A DNA stretch of 64,000 bases from Aaosphaeria pasadenensis (lineage: Eukaryota > Ascomycota > Dothideomycetes > Pleosporales), in assembly GCA_022813625.1 (NCBI GenBank), contig JAKLMB010000016.1, positions 62,001 to 126,000 on the forward strand, given 5' to 3'. The translations under genes were made by a program, and so were the position numbers. The notes beneath the pieces were generated by a model. The model ran no database searches and was not told the DNA's origin. It saw only the letters and a program-made list of their open reading frames with translations. Numbering within the stretch: position 1 is the first letter of the stretch; every line of letters starts with the position of its first letter. Of this stretch, positions 44,032 through 55,950 are shown piece by piece.

Positions 44032-45107
44032 CTGGAATTCGCTGCCCACAGATAGATGTCAACGCTAGGTGGATCGTGAAGGAGGTCGAACCAGTCGATG
44101 AATCAAGACCGACGAAAAATGCCGAAGGTAGGAGAACGAGGAAAGGTATATAGGTCTTGGGTACTTGGTGAGCTCCTAATAGTACTCGTATGTGTAAATC
44201 AAAGGTTACTTTGCGGCGGAAGGTACGATTGTCGTTGGCGAGGCATCGCCGCCCCGCACCTTTTGTTTAGCATCGCATGATACATTCTGGTGCTGGTATT
44301 GGTGGGGGTTTACGGTGAGATGGCTAATCTGCACGCTTGGATATTAAACTAGTGCTGAATGGACCTTCCAGGCAAGCCTCCTTAAATCCAGCCCTGCACA
44401 TGGAGCTGAGGGCGCCTGATAGTTGGAGGCTGAGCTGTAACATTGTGATGGATGGCATTCATATGCATCGCACTAGGTCACTCCAGGATACATACATTGA
44501 TTGGCACTCGTATCGTTACACAATATGGATCGCAACAAGCGAATGGCAGAACAACCCAGCTGGGGTTCTCTGGCATCAGAGACCATCTTTCAAAGCTTTG
44601 TATACGTACGGCTTGCATTGAGGCTGATGGACGTTTTGGACTGCAGCAAAGACATGATTTTTACCCGTGCTCCAACGAGCTTTCTATATACCTAGGTACG
44701 AAGAGACCAAAACATTGGAACCAAACAGTAATGGGGTAACGGGGAAAGCAAGGATTCGTAACTTTGTCGTATGCTGCCGTTATCAGGGACAAGATCTTCT
44801 CGTGATAACATTCATCGCTTGATGATCCAACTTTCAAAAACGCCAGGAAATCCGAAGTCTAGACCAACAAACGCATGGCCCAGAAAACAGACAGGAAGCC
44901 AACGGGAATGGAAAATAATGGCCATTTTTAGACAGACCAAGATCGCATCATCGACGCCTGAGCCTACACTATCCATCCCACTGCCATCATCTTCACCATC
45001 CTCCTTGTTCTCATCCTCTTTGTCGCCATATGCTACCAACTCCACCTTCACGTCACTGCGTTGCTTGAATATTCCACAGGCTCTCATAAGTCCAAATATC
45101 TCAACCA
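44032..45107. other. Intergenic spacer
   Basis: Promoter side of the hydrolase gene and 3' side of the SR-kinase gene. TACCTAGGTA occurs at 44689-44698. No gene recognised. Confidence 0.5.
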
Positions 45108-47473
45108 TTACCTCGTCTTCTTAACCTCGGTTGCCCATCCATCGATCCCTTCTCCTTTGCTTCCGATCGGAATGGGCAGGTCGATGTTATCCATCCCCTT
45201 TGTGTCCTTCAAGAATTCATGATTTGCCATACCCCCTGCGTTGGCACGGTCTACGGGTAAAAGCTCCAGCATTGGGAGCAGGAAGCCGCCGATACTCTTA
45301 CTCTCCTCCACGCTGAAATGATACTTCTCGCGTAAGACATCCGGTAGGGCCCAGTGACGAAGCCTATGAATGTTGCGTAGCTCGCCCTTTCTGTTAAATA
45401 TCTCCTGCGACCATTTTCCAGACATGCAGAGAGACTTGGGGAAGGCGCCTAGAAGCTCAATTATTTGCGCGATGTGGTCGTCGTCCTTTCCATATTTGGT
45501 ACCAGACTGGGGGTCGAAAAGATAGTCGCCTGTAATGAGTTCAAACACCTAAAGTAGTATAAGTAAACCTCGCTACACAGTCGAAAACCAGAGACAAACT
45601 CACCATTGCTGCCATACTCCATACGTCGGTACTAGCACCCCATTTGCTACCGAGGATGACCTCCGGAGATCTATACTGTCTGGTCTGAATGTCGTTGGTG
45701 AAATGATGACCTACCCAGCATGCATTGCCAAGGTCTGCAATCTTAACGGATATGGTTTCGAAGTTGATGTCATGGCTGGACTTTTCTTGATTCTTGGGGG
45801 GTGGGCTACTCGATTTGTCCAAGCTGATGCCGGATATATCCTTTGTGAGGAGGTCTCTGTTCTCAAGCGCTTAGTTTGTGTGTTCTCAATTCTCCGAAAG
45901 GGAAGATACTTACGCCGTCTTTTCGCGCTGTTTCTGAACATCGTCTTCGGACGATGGGCTCTTGATACCCAGACGTTCCGCCATTGATAGGCTGCCAGAC
46001 GAAGACGAAGTGCCTAAGGCACCACTCATTACAAAACCGTCTTGTGGAGGTGGACTCAAGCCAGTTATGGGGGATTCTTTACCTGTACTCTCATTCACCA
46101 CTTTGTTCAGACTCTGCGGGCCTACCATACCCGGGAAACTGGTGATATCTGCGTGATTGAAGCTGGCGTTGAGCGGACTCGGAAGCGGCTGGCTGCCCGT
46201 GATGAGTGTTCTCCGTCTCCTGCGTCCGTTTCTGTTGCTGTCATCCTCGCCCTTCTTCTTGGGTTCGTCGTGTACGTAGGTCTTGACGATTTGTTCCACG
46301 TCGCCAATCTCGATGAGGACGTTCTCGGGTTTGAGGTCGGTGTGGATAATGCCGCACTCGCGATGTAGATAGTCGAGGCCGAGCAATACCTGTTTTGTGA
46401 TCTGTTTCACCAAGGGCATGGGGATGCCTCGGTGATTCCATCGTTTGATCAAGCCCAAAAGGTTCTCTCCCAACACTTCGAATACCATGCAGACGTGGAC
46501 GCCGTTGGGACCGCGGTGGTTGAAAGAGTCGAGCAGGCTTACTACATGCTTCCGGCCGGGGTGGTCCTTGTTCGCATCCACAACCTTCTTCAAGAGCTTG
46601 ATTTCGTCCAGAGCGGTCTCGGTGTAGTGCGCGGCGGAGCGCACCACCTTCAGAGCGACGTGTTTACCGTTGGTGTTGTCTCGCGAAAGCCAAACGGTAG
46701 AGAAATGACCCCAGCCAAGCTTGCGCACGATGGTGTATTTGCCATCTTTGTATTCCTCGCCAACCTGGACGGGATGGTAGCCGCCCTTGCAGTAATCCTC
46801 GGAATCTTCTTCGTCGGCGGTGTTGTCAGCCTCATCGACGGAGGAGGATGACGAGGAAGGTGAGTGGCTCAATTGGTTGGTGTATGACATCTTGTTGTGG
46901 CCGAGCGGTGACGCCGTGTTCTGTACACTGTGCGGGGTATTTAGTTGTGAACGTGCCGGGAGTTGGGTAGGTGGTAGGTGTAGTGGTGGATATGATCAAT
47001 GTGCGAAAGGGTTTGTGGGGGCGGCGGGATGAGGGGAGGAGGGGAGGGGGAGGCTTTTAGAGGGAGAGGTTGAGCATTGCGACAAGGTGGAAAGTTGGCT
47101 ACATGAGCAGAGAGGGAGAAGTTGGTGAGAATAATGAGAAGTAGGAGTAGAGGGTGATTGTGTGAGAGAGTGTAGAGATGCCGCCGCGGCCGCAGCAGCA
47201 GACCAGACAATGTAATGTATGTAGGTAGGGTAGTGGTAGTAGGTAGTGTAGTAAGTATAAGGTAAGAGAGAGAGAGAGAGAGGACCCAACGTACTTGTAG
47301 TGAAAAGAGCCCGCCGACCCAGGCGATGCGTCCTGGCTCTTCTGTTGTTCCGTTGTAATGATGGGCTTTAGGTCTTGACCTTTACGCCTCTTCTTTCCTC
47401 CATTCCCGTTCGCAGCCTGCGCAACGGCTTTTGCCTTGTTGATGGCGGCCTTTTTGATGTCATTCCCATTCAT
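45108..47473 (-). CDS. SR-protein kinase (SRPK; Sky1/Dsk1 type)
   Basis: Predicted exons 47473-47295, 46927-45914, 45856-45604 and 45548-45108 encode 628 residues. The kinase phosphorylates Arg-Ser-rich splicing and mRNA-export factors. Features: GWGHFSTVW glycine loop (131-139), Lys153, the HTDLKPEN catalytic loop (255-262) with Asp257, a long charged spacer insert typical of SRPKs (KKKGEDDSNRNGRRRRR), then KIADLGNACWV in place of a DFG motif, TRQYRSPEVILG, DVWSMAAMVFELITGDYLF, and HRLRHWALPDVL. The N-terminal exon MNGNDIKKAAINKAKA...KRRKGQDLKPIITTE resembles fungal SRPK N-termini, so it is included; its intron is 367 nt, far longer than the rest. A second ATG at 46890 (Met73) could make a shorter form without that exon. 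Confidence 0.9.
46928..47294 (-). other. Unusually long first intron of the SRPK gene
   Basis: GTACGT at the donor and CACAG at the acceptor. Contains a 17-nt GA repeat (47266-47282) and a pyrimidine-rich stretch. The other introns of the gene are about 55-60 nt. Confidence 0.6.
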
Positions 47474-47708
47474 GATGACTTTCCCCCGCCACGCGCGCGC
47501 ACAGGGCGTGGACAGCGGACGGTAGTGTAAAAGAGGAGCGGAGGTTGGACGGTTGGAAAGCTCGGCGATCAGGCGCTCGGAAGGCGACGGGCTACGCTCA
47601 TGGGCGGTGCGAGTACGGTCGGAAGGGTTGAGGATGTATGAAGTACGGAGTTGAGGAAGAGTAAAATGTTAATGTAGGTAACTATGGGTTGGAACCTGAC
47701 GTTGACTT

Positions 47709-47746
47709 GCACTGGCACTGGCACTGGCACTGGCACCCGCACTGGC
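47709..47746. repeat. Hexanucleotide tandem repeat (ACTGGC)n
   Basis: About five units, the last interrupted by CCGC. Confidence 0.85.
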
Positions 47747-47894
47747 ACAGACAGCGATTTCTCCCAATTGCTGGAGATGGGCTTAGCCGCTCGTCAAGGC
47801 TGGTGCTATCCCAGTACACGCGCTATGATTGGTGGACCCGAGGGGGGTCGGTGTGTCTTGCTCTTAGAAACAGGACAAGAGGAAGAAGGGAGTT

Positions 47895-47943
47895 GCGATG
47901 CGATGCTATGTGATGCGATGCGATGCGATGCGATGCGATGTGA
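47895..47943. repeat. Pentanucleotide tandem repeat (GCGAT)n
   Basis: About nine units of GATGC phase, with CTATG and TGATG variants. Confidence 0.85.
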
Positions 47944-48083
47944 TATTACTATGTGGGGGGAGTGCAATGACTCTTGTTGAGGCTCGGTTCTTGGTGAATT
48001 GAGGGATGCGCAATGCGAGAGTGGAAAGAGAAAGAGGAGAATAGTGATGAAGAAGAAGAAGAACAGAGTCAGGGAATCAGAGG

Positions 48084-48112
48084 GTCAAGAGAGTCAAGAG
48101 AGTCAAGAGAGT
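48084..48112. repeat. Nonanucleotide tandem repeat (GTCAAGAGA)n
   Basis: Three units of GTCAAGAGA in a row. Confidence 0.8.
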
Positions 48113-48176
48113 GGGGTGTGCGGAGGATGGGATGGATGTACGGGAGATTCCAAGATTGTAGGTAACTCTTATAACT

Positions 48177-48199
48177 TGACTGGACTGGACTGGACTGGT
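48177..48199. repeat. Pentanucleotide tandem repeat (TGGAC)n
   Basis: Four units of TGGAC/ACTGG. Confidence 0.75.
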
Positions 48200-48777
48200 G
48201 AGGGAGGGAATTGGATCAGTGGATCGATGGATGCGGCGGCTACGGAGATGCAGTACGATTATGTTACTACTTGTATGTAACCAGGTAGTGTACTGTCTAC
48301 AGCGCCTAGCTACCTCTATATGAGGATGATGGCGTTGTTATTGGAAAAGAAATCACCAAAAGTACGGAGTATGTCATGAAGCATAGCAAGCAAGTGACTA
48401 CTAACTATAGAAGTCCAATTACCAGTCCCAGTATCCTCGTAGACATCACGGAGAATAAAAGAGGATAAACAGGTTGGAGGACAGGGAACAACAGGGAGGA
48501 GGGGGAGAGAGGGGGGGAGTGGGAGTGGGATTGAGTGGGCACATGGATGAACGATGATGCAACAACACATTCACCACACTTTCACCACACATCACATCCA
48601 CCTCATCCAACGACGACAACAACCACAACACTGAAACGACAACATCTGGCGCAAGGGCTTCTTCTCCATCCTTCCATTAATAGAGAGTCGGCATTCATCT
48701 ATGCAAGTAATCCTCCTCTTCCTCCTCCTAGTCCTCTTCCTCACATTGCATGCTTTTACAGTTTTACTATTATTGCT

Positions 48778-48828
48778 AGCCCTGTCCTGTCCTTGTCCTG
48801 TCCTGTCCTGTCCTGTCCTGTCCTGTCC
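48778..48828. repeat. Pentanucleotide tandem repeat (TGTCC)n
   Basis: About ten units with one CTTGTCC variant; degenerate TGTCTTGC units follow at 48909-48943. Confidence 0.85.
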
Positions 48829-49534
48829 CGCCCTGCTGTCCTGCTCTGCCATGGTGTTAGTTTTATGTGAATGACGCTTGCCCGGCCCGCAAACGCTGCC
48901 TGACCTGCCGTGTCTTGCGCTGTCTTGCCTTGTCTTGACTTGTCCACTGATTCAGGTTGCATCACGTCCACACCCGGCCAGTTCCCCCTTTGGGCAATCT
49001 CGGCGGCCCAGTTCGTTTCCCTATACAGCTGTCATGTCCGCCTTTTAAGCCACTTTTAGCTATTGTTTGTTGTTGTTGCTATGGAACTGGATCAACAACC
49101 CTCTGTTCTTCGCCATTCACTTCTGTACTACACAGCGCCATCAGACAATCCGGAATCAAGAATCCATAGTACATTCATTATTTGCACGTACCTACCAACC
49201 TTCCCCAGCACAGACCCTTCATGACATAGGTAATACAATAATTAAATAGTGATGTGTTGTACAATTACGCCGGTGACAAAATGCGAGCCTCCTAACCCAA
49301 TCCTCCGAATCGCTTCATCTCCAAGTTGCCCTGAAGAATTAGATATGAAAAGGAAAAACTAGAACAGTCACTGCGTCCAAGAAAGACCTACCAGGTTCTT
49401 TTGAACACCTGACGCTATGCAAAACGGACTATGATGCGGCCTCAAATCGGCGGGAGCACTACCTAAGCAGAGACGACCCTGATCCCCAATGCTTCGTGAA
49501 AGAACATTTCTAGAGACGAACATATGCGCATTGT

Positions 49535-52500
49535 CTATCTTGCCGATACAGCTGCCATCCATTTCTGTTCATCCTTCCTGTGTAAGAGGTTAGCTGATGT
49601 GTCTTGCTAAGTGCATGCTCCAGGTTCCGTACTTATCGAAATGCAGCAGCATACCCAACACTGGTATCAGCTGTTGTTGGTACTTCTTGTCCTTCTGTTC
49701 CAAAAACTGCAGCAGCACATTCTTTAGATATACATAGTCCACGCCTGCTGAGGCCTCGCCAGGTTGGGTGGACGGCGCCCGCGATTTCGGCGTGGGAGAT
49801 GCTAATCTGGACCGCGAAGACTCGGCAGACGATCGTGACGACTGCACGGTGGATTCAAGCGCCCGTGACTTGACGGTTTGCAGGGAGCGGAGCTCTTCAG
49901 ACATCGTCTATACATGTTGTTAGTAGTCTGTCTTGTCATACTTGTCAAACACTGACCTTGCTAGACTTTTGTAGCTTCTCGAGTCGACTCTGCGTTTCGT
50001 CGAATGCCCGGCGAAGGTCGCCCTTCTCTCTCTCCAGTTCGCGTGCTTGTTTCTCGCTCTCGTCAAGAGCATCTCGGAGCTGGCCCATGGCTTCTTTTAC
50101 CTCGGTCGCCTCTTCCTGTGCCTGTGCTGCTCGCCGCTCCAGCTCCTCGTTCTGTCGTCGTAACTCCTGTTCGGCGGCCACGAGATCATGTTTATCCTCT
50201 GTAGCCTGGGATACGGCGCGTTCGGCATCTCGGACCTTATTCTTGAGCTCCTCTAATTCTCGAGCTCGCCTTCGTCCGAAATTGTTGGCTTGCTCCTCCG
50301 CACGATCTCTCTCTTCGACTGCCAAATCAAGCCTTTCTTGCATCTCCTTGACCCTTGAATCAGCACGTCCTTGCGCATCCGCTAGGAGTCTCCTCATAGT
50401 CTCCGCTTCTCGGCTTCGCTCACTCAACAAACGATGTGCGTCAGCAAGTTCCTCCTCCAAACTCTCGCTTCGGGCTCGCACTTCCTTCATCTGTGTACCC
50501 ATCTCCTGCGTCTGATCCTGCATACTGTTCATGAGCTCTTGTGCGCTCGCATACTGTGCTGACTTGAGCTGTATCTCGTCCCTCAAGCTTCCAGCCTCTC
50601 GCGTGAGCTTGGCCACCTGTTGCTCCAGGTCTCGAACGGTACCGCGCGAGGCCTTGAGTTCCTCTTGAGTTTTACTGATTTCCTTGGACAACTTCTCACG
50701 GTGCTCGATAACATCCTTTCGGCCAATCTCGGATTTCTGGAGGTCCTTCTGGCTTTGCTTGTTTGCTTCTTCTAGAGCGAGGCGTTGGGTAGTCTCCTGT
50801 TTGACCTTCTCATTCAGTGTCTTGATGTCACCGTCCTTGTCGGCCACCTGTGACCGATACGCCGCTATCTCTGTTTTGAGATCCTTCTCTCGGCCCTCCA
50901 AGACTCGCAGCTCAGAGGCTTTAGCCGACAGCTCTTCCTTGGTGGACCGCAACTCCACTACCTCCTTGCGTAAAGACACAAGTTCCGGTTGAGCCTTCTG
51001 GAGAATCTCTCGCATTTCTGTAAGATCTTTGAACCTTGAAGCGGCAAGTTGCTCAGCTACAGAAAGGTCGGTCTGCAGTGAATCAGCTTTCGCTTTCAAC
51101 GTCTCAAACTCTGCAGTCAGAGTCTTTCTGTCTTGCTCGGAGCTTGCGTGAGCTGCCTTGCCAGTGCGTAATTCAGCAATCTCCTTCTCCAAGGCAGCCA
51201 TCCTCTCCTGAAGAGCAGCTTTCTCAGCTTGTAGGGACTTGATTCTGTCTTTTGCCTCGGTATGCTCTTGTCCGAAATCCAACAAGTCCTGTCTCAGCGT
51301 CTCGACCTCCTCTTGCATGGCCTCTTGATCCTTCATCTTGCTCTTGAGCAGGTCTATGGAAGACTCCTTCTCGATGAGTTCCTTTTCTAGCCTCTCAACA
51401 GTGGCTATCTTGGCATCAAGATCGGATTGTAGCTCTGAAATCTGCTTTTCGGTGTCTCCAGATGGGGCAGCGGGAGCATCGGGAATATGAGGAGATAAAA
51501 GACCGCTAGCACTGCCTGCCTCACTGGGCGTCGCCTCTGTTGCTGCTTCATTTGCTTTTCCACCCTTCTTCTTTTTACGATTCTTCTTCTTCGATCCAGC
51601 GGGCTCGTCTTTTTTAACTACGGGGATGGGAGTCGTGGTTGCAGGTACCGCTGGCTTAGGGTCGGTCGTATCTTTGGAGGCGGCCTGGAGGTCCTGTTTG
51701 ACCTTTTCCAACTCTACTTGTGTCTGATCGCGCTTCTCCTCGGCTGCTTTCAATTGATCACGAAGGTTTTTGACGAGTCCGTTGAGGGTGTCATTCTTCT
51801 TCTCGCTCTTTGTCTGATCCTCGCGAAGCTGTATGATCTCACCCTCCAGTTTATCAACTTGTGCACGAAGTGCTTCTTGGTCGTGGTTCTCAACTAGCTC
51901 CTCGCCTCTAGTCGCGTGCAAATCCTCAAGCTCCTTAGTGGTTGATTCAATCTTTTTTTGAAGCTCGGAGATGGTGTTCTCTTTGTCACTTTGCTCGGCC
52001 TTCTGCTTTTCTAGATCCCCTTCTACAGCTTTGACTTTGGCCTGCAGTTCATTCACTGTAGCGTCCAATTCGCTCTGGCGGTCTTCCGCTTCTTTCTTTG
52101 ATCGGTTGGAAGCATCCTTTAGTGTCTGGTAATCATTTGCAGTCGCCTCCAAGTTCTTCATGAAAGACTCTGCCGACTCCTGTGCCACAGACAGTTCCTT
52201 CTTCAGCGATGTATTCTCTTCCTCGAGCTTCTCAACCTTCTCTTCATTCTCCTGAAGCTTAGTTTGCAACCTCGGCAGCTCACTATCGTAAGAAAAGAAA
52301 TCTTCGTCATCTTGATTCTCTTTTCCAGCGTCGTGCGCCTCGGAGGACGATGGTTTGCTCGGATCATCGGGGGAATTTGCGTCTTTCTGAGGCGTCTTCT
52401 CGCTCTCCGCTGCCTGGGCTCGCAACCTCTCTACCTCTTCCGTGGCAGTTTTTGCATTATTTTCCGCCTGTTCCAGGTTCTTCTTCATCTCATCGCGCTC

Positions 52501-53243
52501 CTTTGACACCCTTTTAAGCTCATCCATGAGCATGTCACTCTTCACATTTAGTTGTCCGAGATATTCCACGAATCCGGCGGGCTCGTTTATGGATGTCAGG
52601 GGTGTGTGCTCACGCAGAGACGCTTCGAAAGCTTCTATAGCAGAGACACGCGCGTGTGCGATTCGATATGACCTTAAGAGCTCTGCACCGTTGTTAATAG
52701 CAAGCACTCAAACTGAAATGAGAGAATCCGACCTGAGTACTTTGGTTCCAATTTATCTAGCTTTCGTAGACGAGTCTGGACTTCTGGGGGTATCTCAGCG
52801 GCCGGTGTGGCTTTCTCCTCCGCTCCCGTTGACTGTCCTCCCTCCTCCTTTTCATTTATGACACCAGAAGCTTCGTCTGCATTCTCTTCCTTCTCCTTCG
52901 GTCGGGGTGTCGCGGTGCAGCTCGGCTGATCATCCTCGTCCCCTATCACGAACTCTGGGTCAAATTCTGAAGGGTCAGGTCCCTTTCCTGTTGGCACTGC
53001 CTTGCTGCTACCATCTCCATCTTTCGATCGTGAGGGTCGCTTTGAGGGAGAAAGATTCCGTGAATTCGATCTTCGAGGCGCGGAGCCGGGCCGTGATCCT
53101 CCTTTCTGGGCTTCAGCTTTCTGGCGTGCCTGCTCCTCCGCTAATCGTGCATCGATGGCACCTTTGATCCTCTAAGGGACAGCTTTGTCAGAGCTTAGAC
53201 GCATCCAGATGGGGAGGGCTCATACCTGAAATCCTTGAAACAT
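49535..53243 (-). CDS. IMH1: GRIP-domain golgin, IMH1-like
   Basis: Five exons (53243-53226, 53171-52733, 52682-49957, 49907-49633, 49577-49535) encode 1166 residues. It starts MFQGFQ joined to RIKGAIDARLAEEQARQKA. The bulk is long coiled coil made of ETLRQDLLDFG-type heptads with many Glu, Lys and Gln residues. Near the C-terminus, VDYVYLKNVLLQFLEQKDKKYQQQLIPVLGMLLHFD (residues about 1117-1152) followed by KKDEQKWMAAVSAR is a GRIP domain, whose conserved Tyr and Trp bind Arl1-GTP on the trans-Golgi. The last intron (acceptor before GAAGGATGAAC) is needed to complete the domain; read without it, the frame would stop at HIS. Golgins of this type tether vesicles at the trans-Golgi network. The gene is divergent from ZUO1, 261 bp apart. 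Confidence 0.93.
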
Positions 53244-53504
53244 GTTCGCTATATCTGATGAAAGCCAGCGCTAGCAATTGATAGAAGCAAAGTTAACAGA
53301 ATGCCATTGTTGATTTGTTCGTTTGGTTGCCGTCAGCTATTCTGCGACGTTACTACGGAACATGGCGACGACGCTAAGCCACATGTAATGCGACAAGGAT
53401 GGGCGTCGGTAAATTCGCGGACCGACTTTCACTACTAGAAAATTATTTGTTCCGCTCACCATCCCACTTCATCGCCGTTAATTGACAACGACACTCTGCA
53501 AAGA
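53244..53504. promoter_or_regulatory. Bidirectional promoter between IMH1 and ZUO1
   Basis: Only 261 bp separate the two start codons, which face away from each other. No ORF lies in it. I could not identify specific factor sites. Confidence 0.6.
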
Positions 53505-54954
53505 ATGGCGACTGTACAGATCAACCTCCCCCTTCCCGTCCTACCGGAGGGATGGGCTGGCGAGAAGGACTTCAAGCCCATCAGCCAACTCAGCGCTGCC
53601 AACGACCGCAACATCGAGCCCGTTGGACCCCACTTCCTTGCCCATGCCCGCAGAGTACGTCAAGGCCCATGGATTCACATTGGATGTTTGCTAACATTAT
53701 TGGCCCATGTAGAAGCGACATAAGCGCACTTTCTCTGAGGATGACCGCATCCAGGCCCAGGCAAACGTCAAGAAGGTTGAAGACGACGATGAGGGCGAGA
53801 TAAGCGAGCCTGAAGATCCCGTCCTTCTCCAGCGTGAAGCCAAAGACTGGAAGGTTCGCTCTCGTACCCAACTTGATTCACTAGCAGAAAAACTGACCGT
53901 GCCATAGAACCAAGATCATTACGCTGTTCTGGGCATAGCCAGGTACCGTCACCGCGCCACTGAGGAACAAATCAAGAAGGCCCACCGCAGGAAAGTGCTC
54001 AAGCATCACCCTGATAAGAAGGCCGCAGCTGGAGGAACTGAAGACGATCAGTTCTTCAAGTGTATCCAGAAGGCCACCGAGGTGCTTCTCGACCCTGTCA
54101 AGCGCCGTCAATTCGACTCCGTGGACGAGGCCGCCGAGGTAGAGCCCCCGACCAAAAAGGAAACGCAAAAGGGCAACTTCTACAAGCTTTGGGGCAAGGT
54201 TTTCGAGTCCGAAGGCCGTTTCTCCAACAATCAGCCTGTACCAAAGCTCGGCAACGAAAAGAGCACAAAACCCGAGGTCGAGCAGTTCTACAACTTCTGG
54301 TACAACTTCGACAGCTGGCGATCTTTCGAATATCTTGATGAGGATGTGCCGGACGACAACGAGAATCGTGATCAGAAGCGTCACGTTGAGCGCAAGAACC
54401 AGAACGCACGCCGTAAAAAGAAGACCGAGGACACCACCCGTCTTAGGAAGCTGGTTGACGATGCATTGGCCCTTGATGAGCGCATCAAGAAGTTCCGACA
54501 GGAAGAGCACGCCCAGAAGAACAAGCGCAGATTCGAGAAGGAAGCTGAGCAGAAGCGCCTTGCCGAAGAGGCTGCTAAGGCCAAAGAAGAGGCTGCCAGG
54601 CTCCAGCAGGAGAAGGAGGCTGCTGAGAAGGCTGAAAAGGCCGAGGGCAAGAAGGCAAAGGAGGCAGCTAAGAATGCTGCGAAGAAGAACAAACGTGTGG
54701 TCAGAGGTGCGGTTAAGGATGCCAACTACTTCCACGCCGGTGGAGATGCTCCTGCCGCTCAGATCGACTCTGCCCTCAACGATGTTGATCTCATCATCAC
54801 CAAGATTGACAATGAGGAGCTGGCCACTCTCGCCGGCAAGCTGAACGGTCAGAAAGACGCCGGTGTCATCACGCAGGTCTTCCAGGATGAGGTCAAGCGA
54901 CTTGTTGGTGCCGGCAAGTTGAAGGATGGCGAGGCAAAGTCTCTATCCGCATAG
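53505..54954 (+). CDS. ZUO1: Zuotin, ribosome-associated J-protein
   Basis: Three exons (53505-53654, 53713-53853, 53908-54954) encode 445 residues, close to the usual length. Zuotin works with the atypical Hsp70 Ssz1 in the ribosome-associated complex and stimulates Ssb at the exit tunnel. The J domain spans about 98-180, with the Hsp70-activating HPD at 131-133 within KHHPDKK. It is followed by the zuotin homology domain (GNFYKLWGKVFESEGRFSNN, FYNFWYNFDSWRSFEYLDEDVPDD) and a long charged middle domain of Lys/Glu-rich helix (residues about 270-400) that contacts rRNA. The C-terminus holds a helical bundle segment. The introns sit at HARR|KRHKR and KDWK|NQDHY. Confidence 0.95.
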
Positions 54955-55950
54955 AAAATTGGGCTGTTATAAAAAGCACTGGCAACTAGATTCACGATAG
55001 ACTACTGGCAATACATATGAGAGGATATCCTTCCCGCAATTACTTAGCATCATTCGTCATCCTTGGACATTGGACTTGGTCTTGAAGCCAAAGACAGCAC
55101 TCTGCGTAGACTCATAATGATATGTAATACCCACTCTCGCTATTTAGTGACATTGCGGGGCTGTTAATTTTCACAATGAACGCAATTGACACTATTCGTC
55201 TTCACGGCTTCCTTACTACTGTACTGTATGAGATGGATGATGGAGATGCCAAGAGGATATGTGTTACCCCATGCCACCTGTAGCCACACACACAGCCACA
55301 GTCCATCACGATTGTGGAAGATTTAATCAAGTGCTGGAACATCCGAAGCGGCAGAAAGTCATGGCATCGAGCATAGCGAATGGACATGCCTGAAGCCAAG
55401 CTTTGAACAATTACCGTGACTACCTACCTCATCTCATTCACTACTAAAATCCTAGAGCTCCCACCAGCGTAGTATAAAACCACAATCTCTCGAGTGGACC
55501 CTTTTATTTCGACTACCCACCTGAGCATTCGTCTCCTAGCCCAACGCAGCCTCGGAACGTCTTATAGGATCGAGTGGAAGCCCAGAATACAGTCTTCTCC
55601 AAACCCAACGAGCTTTGACGTTCGCAATTGCATCAAAGCTTCAGTAGCCGCGACTCTCAGCAGACACCGAGTGATAGCCAAGCGCCTACGGTCTACCTAT
55701 CGCAGGTAGGTAGGTAGGTAGTCATCGTGGCATTCGTAGTCACGCCCTTGCACAACAACTCATCCTTCGTCATCACGGCGCCCCCGCACCAAGTACGCAA
55801 GGTTGCGACGTACAACAGCAGCAATACACCTGTGAAAGCGCACCCTGCGCGTGCAAACCCTGCAGCAGCAACACCAAACTGTCACATTTGCCCATAAGGC
55901 AAAGTATCATTGAACGGCCTCGTGCCTCTTCGATTACCCCCGATAGCGAA
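54955..55950. other. Spacer downstream of ZUO1 and upstream of the UspA gene
   Basis: No confident gene. A GTAG tandem repeat lies at 55705-55722. The frame ahead of 55951 is open without an ATG; an upstream exon of the next gene cannot be excluded. Confidence 0.45.
55705..55722. repeat. Short (GTAG)n repeat
   Basis: Four units of GTAG/AGGT in the presumed 5' leader of the UspA gene. Confidence 0.6.

Larger units (their letters stand above)
47474..49534. other. 2-kb microsatellite-rich spacer between SRPK and IMH1
   Basis: Holds the SRPK promoter and the 3' flank of IMH1. GTACGGAGT occurs at 47643-47651 and 48362-48370. Five different short tandem arrays lie between 47709 and 48943 (listed separately). 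Open frames here are formed by the repeats and I regard them as noncoding. Confidence 0.6.

Noticed and set aside
47684..47980. Open frame with Gly-Thr repeats upstream of SRPK
   Set aside because: The frame is produced by ACTGGC and GCGAT tandem repeats.
48592..48971. Minus-strand frames with repeated Arg-Thr-Gly-Gln-Asp
   Set aside because: They are read-through of the TGTCC repeat in a pentanucleotide phase.
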